Part shown: positions 49,692 through 60,785 of the stretch, piece by piece
Numbering within the stretch: position 1 is the first letter of the stretch
Layout of the letters: each line of letters begins with the position of its first letter
From: Ascidia mentula
Taxonomy: Eukaryota; Chordata; Ascidiacea; Phlebobranchia; Ascidiidae
Assembly (NCBI GenBank): GCA_947561715.1
Contig: OX387202.1
Coordinates: forward strand, 3,038,001 to 3,102,000
Reading direction: 5' to 3'
Length of the DNA: 64,000 nucleotides
Translations under genes and position numbers: made by a program
Notes under the pieces: generated by a model
What the model was told of the DNA's origin: nothing
Databases searched by the model: none
Seen by the model: only the letters and a program-made list of their open reading frames with translations

Positions 49692-50251
49692 CAATCAAAA
49701 TGACGTGATCCCGTTCAAAACCTGCCATAAAATATTCCAACAAATTGTGCAATACATGAGCGCTCATCTTGTTCGGGATTGCTTCACCTCTCACATTGTG
49801 CCTCACTCCCAATGAATGGTTTACCAGCGATGGCGCAACCCTTTTGAGATGAATCACTATCTACACTACAGCGAAAAAAAAACGACAACAAAAAAAAGTC
49901 GATGACTATTTATTGATTTGTAGCTGAAATGTTTCTTTAAAAACAAATTCAGCTTTAGCATCGGATCCCCGCTTGTTATTTAAGCGTACAACACTGCATC
50001 AAATAAGTTTACACTTGACAAGCAACCAACTGGAGGACATTTCAAAATAAATTTCATGTTGGGAAGGTTGTTCACTTGGAAAGTTAATGTGATTCAAACC
50101 AACATGAATGAAACTCTTTACATAGTTTAATCCCCACTGGAATCAAAATGTATTGCAAATGAACGAAAAAACATAGGCAGTGGAATAAGACATTTGTTCG
50201 CAGTGTATGGGCCTCAATTTCGCGTGACGTCCAATCAAATCCAATTTAATC
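49692..50251. other. Scar where the Polinton DNA polymerase would be expected
   Basis: About 560 bp with no polymerase motif on either strand. In other Polintons a family-B protein-primed polymerase of about 1,000 residues lies on this side. A 60-codon minus-strand frame (49857-49675) has no recognisable feature. I infer a deletion. Confidence 0.55.
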
Positions 50252-53200
50252 CTATCCAATTAATGGGCTGTTCGTGTAGTAAATATAAAAGGTTACATTT
50301 AAAATTTCGCTAGGTTTCCAGGAGCTATTAGGTCGCAGAAGTCGCACACTTTCCAAGTCATCTTTGTCTTCCAGGCTTTCAAGAAAAGCAATCAAGTCAT
50401 CGCGTGTGCGGACAACACAAGGTGTGTCAAAAAGTTGAAAATTGTGAGCACTCGAGTGAAAATAACGTTGTTCCCCGGCTACATTTTCCATAGAAAAGCC
50501 AAAACTGGCATTGATCCTGAAGGCTCGATTGCCAAAGCGCAAAACTTCATCGGCAATACTATTTAAATTGTCGTAGGAAATTGGTGCGCGGAAGTTGAAG
50601 ACGCTTGTCACTTGACCGATTCTTCGGTGTGTTTGAATGGCTCTGATGTTTCGAGCGATGAGTCTATCTCGTTCATTTCCCTGTGGCCGTTGTTTGGCTT
50701 CACCACTGCTTCCCCTGCAAGAAAAATGGATATAATTCTGGTTCCAAGGGTAACCATGTCTGGCAACTTACCAACCCCTTTGAATACGAGACGGAGCACT
50801 ACAAAGTTTCGCTTCTGCAACCCTGCAAATTTCCTCACATTTCAATTCTTGTGAAGCTGTAAAAGGGGACAAGGGATATTCCACTTCAACTATTGGTTCA
50901 CGTCTGATTTCGCTGCAAAGAACCACTACGCGTTTTAGGTTCTAGTCCTCATAAATGCATTAAGTTTACAAACCTTTTAACACAAGATTTACTGAAACAA
51001 ATAAATTTTTAGCATTTATACACTAAATTTATTAACGTGAAGTATATTTATAGTTCAGGAAAAAAAAAATTTGTTAGGCAACCAATGCAACAAAATGGTA
51101 TCAAGCCGTTTTGTATTTTACATACATCGGGCTGACGCTTTGCATGAACCTGCCCCCACAACTAAGATCATCGCCACCGCCGGTGGGCGCTACTGCGACA
51201 TGGTCGCCAACAATCGAATCGCTTAAGTTTGAGTCTGCGTGTTGGTGAATCGCATTGATATTGGCGTTACAGGTATTGGCTAGCTGAATGTTTGCCTCAG
51301 CGACGGGCGAGCTTTGATTCTACAAAGTAAATCTTACGAAATGAGACATTCAAACAATATATTAAAAAACACTGGGATTTTAGTCTTTCAAGGTAACTTC
51401 GCTAAACTAAAGAATGTTTTTATGCAAAGGACATTTAAAATGGCAATTGTTGTCTAATCAACATAACAAAGTACAGACAATTAAACGCATAAGGTCTCAA
51501 CATACTTTGGAAAAGTGTTGTAAACGTCGCTAACGCGTAGTGTCTGCAGATAAAAAAAAATGATTTCAAGTCTGTCGGCGACCGCAATAAAGCTACGCTA
51601 TTTAACTCCCACTGTCTAACGATAGTTTATACATAATATATTACTCGGCAAACTTTGCAGTGCAATTTCGCTCGCCGTCGTGTTATCAACGTAGCAAAAA
51701 TCCTCGCCTGCTATACGATCGCCACTTCAGGCAACGTTTCGTATGTTTTTACTTCAAATTGGTGGATTTTTTCTCTGAGCAAAAACAAATGTGTACAGAG
51801 TTGTGACAATTTTTTGTTCAGTCAGGGTATCAAATTATTGACAAAACTCGAGGTTATAATCATTTAAAAAAATTAAACGCAATAAGTCTCAACATGCTTT
51901 GGAAACGTGTTGTAAACGTCGCTAACGCGTAGTGTCTCCGTTTAGAAAATGATTTCAAGTCTGTCGGCGACCGCACCGCAACATAGCTACGGTATTTAAC
52001 TCCCACTGTCTAAACGTAGTTTGTACATAATATAGTACTTCATGGCAAACTTTGTTGAGGAAAAAGTGTACAGAGTTGTGACAATTTTTTATTTAATCTA
52101 GATCTTTGTGTAAAACATAACTTCAGAGTATAAAATTATGGCAATTTTTTTGTTTAGTCAGGATATCAAATTACTGACAAAACACGAGGCTAAATTCCTT
52201 TAAAAAGCGCTATTTAACTCACACTATCTAACGGTGGTTTATACATAATATATTACCTCTTTGGCAAACTTTGTAGTTCTATTTCTCTCGCGGTAGTGTT
52301 ATTAACGTTAGGGGTATTCAACAGCCCTAAGCAAAAGTCCCCGTCTGCTACGATCGCCACATCAGGCGACATTCCATCAATTTCAAAATCTTGCAGTTCT
52401 TCTTTACGCAAAAAAAATAATTTAAAGTTGTGACGATTTGACATTTTTTATTTATTAATCTAGATCTTTGTGTAAAAAGTAATTTCAATTGTGGCAAATT
52501 TTTTTTATCAAATTACTGACAAAACACGAGGTTATATTCTTTCAAAAACTAATCCCATGAAGTTAAGTCCCAGCGTTTTAAGGAAACGTGCTTGTTAGCT
52601 TCGATAACGCGACTTGTAATGTCTACAGTTAAAATGTTTTTAAGTATGTCGGCGACCGCTACATGGCCTCGCTGTGAAAACAAGATTGTTTAACTCCCTC
52701 TGTCTAACGGCGTTTTATTCGAAAATATATAACCTCTGTGGTAAACTTTTTCAGAGGAATTTCGTTTGCCGGAGTGATATCAATCGTTGGAGTATTTAGT
52801 AGCCCTAAGCAAAAATCCTCAATTTGGTGAAGTTCTTTTCTGAGCATAATTTTATAAGATCATAATTAGATCACTTTCTATTCGTAAATTTCGCTTACCT
52901 TCCATCGGCAGTACTTTTAACATCGACATCATCTAAGCCCGTATCGCAATTTAGTGCGCCAGCTTTAAGTTCCTTTAAAATGTGATCAACGAATTCACAT
53001 GCAAACTGATGTTCATCGCAGTTGTTGCTAAATGAAACTATAACGTTGTAACATAAGGATAGACTTTAAACCAATAGCTATTTTATACTTAGAAGACATG
53101 CTAATATTAGGCTTGTAGAGACATAATACAAAAAAGGACTTGGTTTAAAATCACTCTTACGTATTGGATGCTCCAAACATAGGTTCTTGATTTTCAATGT

Positions 53201-53808
53201 TGTCAGTAGTGACTTGGTTTGACGGTTCTGTTGCTAAATTGACCAATTTCTCAGCGGCTAGTCCAATAGTTTTTCTTGTTGGCGTTGGTTGTGGATTTAC
53301 GGTGGCGCCAATTGATTCACTAAGATCCGCATTGTCTGTTCTGTTCACGACAAATCGCATTGGGCAAAAACGGAATTCGTTTGAATTCATTTTATTTTTT
53401 AACAACAATTCCATTTACCTTGGTCTTTTCTGGACTTCTGCTCCACAATTGTCAGTGTCCGATGTACGTTTTGTGGTTCTACTGCAGAAACATAAATTAT
53501 ATTTTAGAAATGTAAAACAATTTCATGCAAACTTACCTCTTTCTTGAACCGTGGATTTTCGGGCAAGTATTTTTTAAATGCCTTTGTAGATTCGACCTCG
53601 CCCCAAAACTAAAAAGCACAATAAAATACAATTAGTACCAAGAAACGAAAATAAATAAAATATTCAGTACTTACACTTTTTCGCAATGATCACATGTAAC
53701 TTGTTTATCGCAAGAGGACATGTGTTTTTCCAAATGTTCTTTCTTCCAAAATCTAGCACCACAAGTGGCGCATGGAAACGGCCGTTTCTTTCCCGGTGGT
53801 TTATCCAT
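50252..53808 (-). CDS. Nine-exon zinc-finger protein ending in a probable polymerase-leader domain
   Basis: Predicted exons: 53808-53675, 53608-53537, 53481-53419, 53340-53161, 53027-52899, 52839-52734, 51319-51126, 50912-50772, 50714-50252. Splice sites are GT-AG, phases agree at every junction, and the total is 1,482 nt (493 residues) with no internal stop. Two N-terminal C2HC zinc fingers (C13, C16, H29, C33; C39, C42, H55, C60) are followed by a long acidic, Asn/Ser/Thr-rich linker. The last exon carries a folded-looking domain (NFRAPISYDNLNSIADEVLRF, then FGFSMENVAGEQRYFHSS). I take that domain for the N-terminal leader that precedes the DNA polymerase in Polinton proteins; the catalytic part is absent. 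The second finger is split by intron 1. The donor of exon 6 (GTTATA) is weak. Function unknown. Confidence 0.7.
51487..52860 (-). repeat. Tandem exon-cassette duplications inside the zinc-finger gene
   Basis: Related units lie at about 51487-51850, 51876-52140, 52150-52530 and 52545-52860. Each contains parts of a shared block (TCTGTCGGCGACCGC, TTTAACTCCCACTGTCTAAC, ATAATATATTAC) and, on the minus strand, versions of the exon used at 52839-52734 (DFCLGLLNTP). The 52257-52400 copy is open but its acceptor is altered. The 51650-51780 copy has a stop. The second unit has lost the exon. Confidence 0.75.
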
Positions 53809-54022
53809 TTCGTGACAAAAACCTTTTGTAAAAAATAAGCAACTAAATCAGTTTCGATCACACCTGCATTTTAAACTATATTGTATCTCTAGCTTATAAA
53901 CTATAATCAAACTTTCATTAATATTACTTTCTTACTGTACATACAATTTCTAACCCTAAACTAATCTAAAGACCAACCTTCAACTCCACTGCAGCCGCAA
54001 TCTAGTACTCCTGTCCCCTGTC

Positions 54023-54371
54023 ACAACTCAGAAGGCAAATGAACAAACCGAAAGCCTTCACAGTCACAACTCTTTTACACCATCTAGTGACCAGTGCTCA
54101 TTAAAAAAACTTCTCACTTGGGTTTACGTCCTTACTCGACCAACTCATTCAACAAATGAACCACTCTAAGTTATTTTTCATACAATATGTGACCAAGCCC
54201 ACATAAGTGAACAGTGCCCGATCCCACATAAGTGAAGAGTGCGCGATCTCAGACCAAGTGAAGAGTGCGCGATCTCAAATCAAGTGAAGAGTGCCCGATC
54301 TCAAACCAAGTGAAGAGTGCCCGATCTCAAACCAAGTGAAGAGTGCCCGATCCCTAATAAGTGAAGAGTGC
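54023..54371 (-). repeat. Polinton right inverted terminal repeat
   Basis: Complement of 37875-38165, with seven instead of five of the 24-28-bp direct repeats and a small insertion near its inner end. Confidence 0.9.
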
Positions 54372-55064
54372 CCATGCTACTGGGCTCATTATTACTACTA
54401 ACCGGGGAAATCCCGTTTCGCCCGTCCGTGACGTGGTTTAAGTGTCTCCCGTTACGAACAGTTTAACCATTTAATAACATTTCTATGTTACTTGAACCCA
54501 TGTGTGTATATGTGCACATTTGCATCACATCATCGCATTCCTTTGTTTCACAAAGCGTGCTCACTGGTCTACTTGCGGGAAATAGCCACAGTAATCGTTG
54601 AAATTAATGTAGATTAGACTTTGTCTAGGTTCTAGTAATACTTTTAATGTTTGTGACAAGTGTTATGAAGACTTAAAGGCCTGTCATGTGCCTCTTTCAG
54701 TGTTTTGTAAGCCAGTTGACTACGTAGCAAATTTGTGACGTTTGTTTGTATGATTTAGACGCTAAGCTAACTAAACAGTGCCTTTAGAAACGTGGTATTG
54801 TGAACTTCAGAAATGCTGACCGTGTCCTGTATAACTGACTGCGCTAAACTGCGCCCTGTATGACTGACTACCCCAATGCTGTCTTGTTGCTGATGTATTG
54901 TGTCTCGCCCATTCTACACTGCGTACTGATTCGTTGTTCTTTCACTGCACAATATATTCACCAAAAACCAAGAGACTGGGGTGCGGTTGCGAATTTCTGA
55001 CTCATCGTACCTGACGTTGGTACCTACGAAGACCTGATATATAGGCAGACCGATAGTTATGAAG
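54372..55064. other. Flank of the Polinton, no gene seen
   Basis: Probably the displaced 3' flank of FReD-C plus intergenic sequence. I see no ORF or repeat I can name. Confidence 0.4.
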
Positions 55065-55868
55065 ATAACACCCAACATTCGGTTTACCATGGAGCGCAGT
55101 CTGTAGTTTGTTCAAACCTTCAAGCAAAAATTACACAGACTACCTTAAGCTAATAAAAATAGGAAACAAGTTTCGACATAGAAACAGATAGAACAACGAC
55201 TTTAACCCGCCTTAGGAATATGTTAATGACAAGTTTACGAATATTATGCGTCAAAAATTAAAAACCAAACAAATGGGAAACCTACATGCAATCGTTTTTA
55301 CCGAGTAAAACTGGTTAATTTGTTCTTAATGGTAGCAAGATTTTGTATTTCAAAATGTAAATTAGCTAAATTGCAAGAGTGTTTTGAAATATTCCATACA
55401 AAAGTCTAGTAAGTTTCGGCAGCAGAACGAAAAATCCACTGCCAACTAAAAATGGCAAAGAATTCAAACTAAAATGAAATGCGTTCTAATTTAACCGCGA
55501 TTGTAGGGAACGTTCTGTGTGTTTTTGTTACGCTGATTTTTATCCCACATTCCTTGTAACATGCAAAGTATGTTAGAAAATACATGAACAGAAACATGAA
55601 CATTGACATGAAGACACGTTTTGCAAACTCGTCGTGAGTCCAAGGCAACTGCTTACCGAGTGCTGTTTACACTTTTCTGCTGAACAACGCCTGGTTACAG
55701 ATGCCTACAGGCATAGAATTAAACCCATGACAGAGTGGAAAACAAAGGTTATGAAATAACGTAGACAACAAAAGCGAAACCGACGCATTTCCTGCTCCTT
55801 AAGAAATGCCACCATAACTTCCTTGTGTTGTTGGCTGCACTCCACAAAGTTGGATGTTAGATTATCTT

Positions 55869-56149
55869 AATAATCTGTTCTTCTGGCAAAGATAAAACGT
55901 AACTTTATTCACCGACGTTTTCCCGCCCATTTTTATACATCACATGATTTTACAAGCGGTGTTAGCGTTATCCCCTTTTTCGTGTTGGCACGTTTTTTTT
56001 TTGGTGTTAGTTGTGTGCTGCACTGTACCATTACCTTGAGGAAGCCTTGTTGAATAACAGGCGAAACGTCGGTGAATAAAGTTACGTTTTATCTTTGCCA
56101 GAAGAACAGATTATTAAGTTACAATATGCCTGGCAGCAACAAAAACATT
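55869..56149. mobile_element. Short Penelope-type terminal hairpin with 15-bp target duplication
   Basis: The inverted arms start AATAATCTGTTCTTCTGGC. It is flanked by the direct repeat ATGTTAGATTATCTT (55854-55868 and 56150-56164). The other copy of the segment (near 60320) has the empty site. The plus strand keeps a hammerhead-like relic (CTTGAGGA, a GCCT/AGGC stem, GAAAC). The 3' end AATATGCCTGGCAGCAAC matches the larger Penelope-like element at 34245-35515. Confidence 0.85.
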
Positions 56150-56223
56150 ATGTTAGATTATCTTGCGCACACGTAGAGGTGGTTGTTTGTTTTTATTTTT
56201 TGGTCGATCAACATTTTCATCGA

Positions 56224-56276
56224 ATGAATCGCGAAAAGTTATGAAATGACGGCTCGCTCTGGTCCCTAGGAAAACA
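56224..56276 (+). pseudogene. Decayed copy of FReD-C/D exon 1
   Basis: Matches 60389-60440 but carries a one-base insertion after GCGAAA and a stop-forming change (CCCTAGG). Confidence 0.8.
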
Positions 56277-56536
56277 GTAAGTCGTACAAACCGGTTATAT
56301 TATCTTTGTGTGGAGAAACTAAGATCTTGTTGTCTGACGCGTTTTCCAACCGGTGTGAATAAAGCGAAAAGTCAAAACTATTTTTTAACAACTATTGACG
56401 TCACTATCGACGCTTATTCAAAGCTTTGTACCAAAATGACATTTATGTGACAACGTGTATTATGACGTCATGACCTTTACATAAAGAAACGCCAGTAAAA
56501 ATGGGCTTACGTAAGAGTTGGAATATGTCTGTAAAC

Positions 56537-58426
56537 TTAACAAGTTGGGAAGCAACGACAAGACGGCTTTGCAGATATTCGTGAATCTGCTGTTGGTTCC
56601 TTCACTGTGCACGCTTTAGGGCTGTTGCACTTTGTAGCAAAATGTCCAAATCGAAAACAGTTGTCACACAGTCTGCGGCGTCGGGTAACGCGCAAGCGAT
56701 CACGGAACGACCGGGACTTAAATTCCTCGCACTTTACAAGGCTGTGCCTTCCCGAACAGCACGGACACAGAGGGACTGCTGGAACGTGGGAAGGTCCAGC
56801 ACGGGCCTTGGGCTTAGACTCTTCTTCCTTTACAACAACGTGACTAGAGGCCTTTACATGACTACCTTTACCTTTTGCTTTCTTGGGTTCGTTGCGATGC
56901 TCGTCCAACATACGACTAAAGAGCGAATTCGCAATCTGATTCTCAGATTCCACGAAGTCAACGAGATGCTCGAACAGAGGTTCACGGCCAGTATCTCTGA
57001 TTATTTTTGCAACACGTCGTTTCCAAGCTTCCTGCATCTTGAACGGAAGACGATTCGCAACAGCAATTAGCGTTGGATAGTTATTCATCTCAGAATGCTC
57101 ATCAATGTCTGAAAGAGTAAGTAGACAATCGCGCAGCGACTGCGCCATTTCGCTTAAACCAGCAGCGTCATTTGGCCGTAATTCTGGGCCGTTGACGACA
57201 CACCTTACGCATGCATGGGCAATTATGTGTGACTTGCCAAATTGATCGTACAACAACTGCCTCGCTTGCCGGTACCCGTTTTCCCTCAGTCTGTAGCAGT
57301 ATTCTATCAGCTTTCGGGCCTTTCCTTCGCAATGCTGAACCAAGTACGATAGTTTGGCGCCCTCGTCATCGACCTTGTCGTCGATACGAGAATCGAAATT
57401 GCGAACAAACCTCCAATAGTCCATTGGATTGCCATCAAAAATAATCACTTCAGGTTTGGGTTTATTTATGTGTTTCACAAGCGATGCAATTTCACTTTCA
57501 TGCACGTTTGTTGGCTTGGCAGGTTCATTTTTAGGGGTCACACTCGGATTTATTGGATTCGTGTAATCTCGCCCGTCAAACGAGGATTTCTTATCAGGAA
57601 CACATGGCGACGGAGACATAGTGGGAGTTACATAATCAACCACATACCGCTGGTCCGGAAGTCTTTGCTGCGACGTGGCAGGCGGTGACGTGAACTGAAC
57701 GCGACGCTGTTCCTCAAACGGCTGCTCCGGGGGTGGTGTAGGCGTTCCTCCAGAACCATCCTTCACCGTCACGTACTCCGTGTTTCCTGACATCTCGTCC
57801 CAAACCCTCTCTTCCACCACGGCTGCCTGTAGTTTATGCTGCAGCTGTAACATCTCCATGTCGTCCCTTTGGCGCCTTTCTTCATCGGCTCGTCGCCTTT
57901 CTTCATCGGCTCGTCGCCTTGTTTCGGTCATTTTTCTTTCTTCATGTTGCTTTGCCAGCGCCTGTCTTTGCGCAGTCTGTTGAATTGCAAGACGCGCGAG
58001 CTGAGTAGTCGCTTTGACGCGAGCTCTACTACTTGTCGAAGAACTAGAGCGCATACTTCGTCCGCAGGACGAGTTGTTGTCCTTCAGACTACCGTCACCG
58101 CTTCCACCTGGGCTGGTTACATGCCCAGATAAATCACGACAAGAATGCGAGTTTGCCTCACAAACCCAGTGGGCAACTCGGTCGTCAAATTCAGTTTTGT
58201 TTTTCTTTACGTTTGCAAGATCATCGGCAAGCTCGGGATGCGCCTTTTAGGCGTCAATCGCATCAATAAAAAGCTGTTCTAAAGTAACCAAGACAGTCTC
58301 AAGCACTTGCAAGTTGCGGTGATCCTTCATCAGACACTCAGCGATGATGTATTGTCCACTCAGTCGTCGAAGACGATCAACGACAGCATCAGGAAGTGTC
58401 GGTGGAGAAACGCTTGGTTCTGCCAT
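56537..58426 (-). pseudogene. BEL/Pao retrotransposon gag, truncated
   Basis: Starts at the ATG at 58426 (MAEPSVSPPTLPDA). An in-frame TAA at 58249-58247 interrupts it, after which the frame stays open for about 570 codons. A Gln/Arg-rich segment precedes a DUF1759-type gag core (VIIFDGNPMDYWRFVRNFDS and LVQHCEGKARKLI). A zinc-knuckle-like CDNCFRFGHFATKC sits near the end. The protein then runs within a few codons into sequence from a Penelope-like element (KPSCRCFPT, also in 31700-31909) and stops at 56537. Protease, reverse transcriptase and integrase are missing. Confidence 0.85.
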
Positions 58427-58465
58427 ATTGAAAGGCGAACTTGGCAAGGTTGCCTTTACCAAATA

Positions 58466-58620
58466 GTCAAACTTGCTTTCAACAAATAGTTGAAACTTGC
58501 TTTCAACAAATAGTTGAAACTTTCTTTCAACAAATAGTTGAAACTTGCTTTCAACAAACAGTTGAAACTTGCTTTCAACAAACAGTTGAAACTTGCTTTC
58601 AACAAACAGTTGAAACTTTC
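58466..58620. repeat. 24-bp tandem array, about six units
   Basis: Unit TTGAAACTTGCTTTCAACAAAT and variants, each with an internal GTTGAAA/TTTCAAC inverted motif. It lies in the leader just upstream of the BEL/Pao gag, where it would be transcribed. The eight-residue repeat it spells on the plus strand is not evidence of a protein. Confidence 0.85.
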
Positions 58621-59526
58621 ATGTAACGTCCGTTGAACGCGCCCCGGTTCTTGGCGCGGAACGTCACACGAGGCGGAATTCCCGCAGTTAAAACGCGTGT
58701 CTTTAATGGGCCTCAAACTCGCTCACTCAGTTGATGTTAATTTTGTAATCGAATGTGCAGTACGCACTCGTACGCAAGATGGAATGTATTCGAAGTGTAG
58801 ACGTTACAGACGTCGGGAGGAGACGAAAGACACGTAGGACAAGTGGACCCTTAGAACACGGTTTCTACACAGAAGGCAATGTGTCAAACAATACACTTCA
58901 CGTAGATAATTACAGCATAAGGCTCACCAACTATTTGGGAACCGGTAAACTCTGGACCACAAAGACGGTCGAAGCAGTTACTGTCGCACACCTAAAGGAA
59001 ACAGGCAGCATAAACTACAATGCGCCACTATGACGTAACACACACAATGCTTACCGATAACTTTGGGCGACAGAAGATTGAATACCACACGCTTCACGTG
59101 TGTACAAATGCAAGAGAGACACTGCGAGTACAAAGACAGCGTCAACACCGTGTGTAAACTTCATCACTTTAACAAGGGCAGCTATACTGTCCAGCGAACT
59201 GACTTCTAAGTCATGGCAGTTAAATTTGCCAAAGTTACAATTTACACATTTCGGTTATTTAGTACTTCAGTCGTTACACACATATGTACAAATACACTCA
59301 CCAGAAAATGCTCGCTCGCAACACAAAAAACCTTTTGCAAGAATGAAATGACGTAGCACTGTGCTGCACAGTTGTCGGACACAAAAAGGACAAAACCACG
59401 TTGCGTTGTCACTTAAAACCTGGTCTCTTATTATTGCGTCACAGACCGTATGATATTGCAACACACATTAGTGTAGAGAAAAATGCGCATTCATAGAAAT
59501 CGGCGATTACTGGCAAACAAGATGTT
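58621..59526 (-). other. Probable LTR and leader of the BEL/Pao relic
   Basis: Sequence between the 24-bp array and the boundary of the second segmental copy. The minus strand starts TGTAACATCTTG at about 59532. It also contains GCGCCAAGAACCGGGG just before the array, which could be a primer-binding site. No second LTR was found, so the limits are uncertain. Confidence 0.35.
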
Positions 59527-60785
59527 ACACCCAACATTCGGTTTACCATGGAGCGCAGTCTGTAGTTTGTTCAAACCTTCAAGCAAAAATTACACAGATT
59601 ACCTTAAGCTAATAAAAATAGGAAACAAGTTTCGACATAGAAACAGATAGAACAACGACTTTAACCCGCCTTAGGAATATGTTAATGACAAGTTTACGAA
59701 TATTATGCGTCAAAAATTAAAAAACAAACAAATGGGAAACCTACATGCAATCGTTTTTACCGAGTAAAACTGGTTAATTTGTTCTTAATTGTAGCAAGAT
59801 TTTGTATTTCAAAATGTAAATTAGCTAAATTGCAAGAGTGTTTTGAAATATTCCATACAAAAGTCTAGTAAGTTTCGGCAGCAGAACGAAAAATCCACTG
59901 CCAACTAAAAATGGCAAAGAATTCAAACTAAAATGAAATGCGTTCTAATTTAACCGCGATTGTTGGGAACGTTCTGTGTGTTTTTGTTACGCTGATTTTT
60001 ATCCCACATTCCTTGTAACATGCAAAGTATGTTAGAAAATACATGAACAGAAACATGGACATTGACATGAAGACACGTTTTGCAAACTCGTCGTGAGTCC
60101 AAGGCAACTGTTTACCGAGTGCTGTTTACACTTTTCTGCTGAACAACGCCTGGTTACAGATGCCTACAGGCATAGAATTGAACCCATGACAGAGTGGAAA
60201 ACAAAGGTTATGAAATAACGTAGACAACAAAAGCGAAACCGACGCATTTCCTGCTCCTTAAGAAATGCCACCATAACTTCCTTGTGTTGTTGGCTGCACT
60301 CCACAAAGTTGGGTGTTAGATTATCTTGCGCACACGTAGAGGTGGTTGTTTGTTTTTATTTTCTGGTCGTTCAACATTTTCATCGAAAATGAATCGCGAA
60401 AGTTATGAAATGACGGCTCGCTCTGGTCCCCAGGAAAACAGTAAGTCGTACAAACCGATTATATTATCTTTGTGTGGAGAAACTAAGATCTTGTTGTCTG
60501 ACGCGGTTTCCCCACCGGTGTGAATAAAGCAGAAAAGTCAAAACTATTTTTTAACAACTTTTGACGTCACAATTGACGCTTTGTACCAAAATGACATTTA
60601 TTTGACAACGTGTATTATGACGTCATAACCTTTACATAATGAAACGCCAGTAAAAATGGGCTTACGTAAGATTTGGAATATTACAATGACAAACTCAAGG
60701 AGAAAGATACTAGACCTAGCAACGTAAGGTTTTGTTGGAAGCTAAATTACCCGAACTAAAAGCACGTCTGTAAACTTAACAACAA
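59527..60785. repeat. Segmental duplication, copy 2
   Basis: Matches 55064-56544 without the 281-bp insertion. It contains the intact first exon of FReD-D. Confidence 0.85.

Larger units (their letters stand above)
37875..54371 (+). mobile_element. Polinton/Maverick (adintovirus-like) element, defective
   Basis: A 16.5-kb element bounded by inverted terminal repeats of 290-350 bp. Gene order: BIR/IAP, packaging ATPase, two small conserved genes, integrase with chromodomain, small membrane protein, penton-like protein, major capsid, adenain-like protease (plus strand), then two intron-containing genes on the minus strand. Without the nested 4.7-kb transposon it would be about 11.8 kb. That is short for the family because the protein-primed DNA polymerase catalytic region is missing. 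A 6-bp target duplication expected for Polintons is not evident at the two junctions. It sits 21 bp after the FReD-C stop codon. Confidence 0.9.
55064..56544. repeat. Segmental duplication, copy 1
   Basis: From CACCCAACATTCGGTTTACC onward this matches 59527-60785 at very high identity, including a FReD first-exon copy. This copy has a 281-bp insertion (55869-56149). Its right end is shorter and joins retroelement sequence. Confidence 0.85.

Noticed and set aside
49675..49857. 60-codon minus-strand frame as a polymerase fragment
   Set aside because: No polymerase motif is visible and it overlaps the promoter of the two-exon gene.
58441..58626. Plus-strand frame encoding an eight-residue repeat
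   Set aside because: It is the 24-bp tandem array translated; there is no start context or neighbouring coding sequence.
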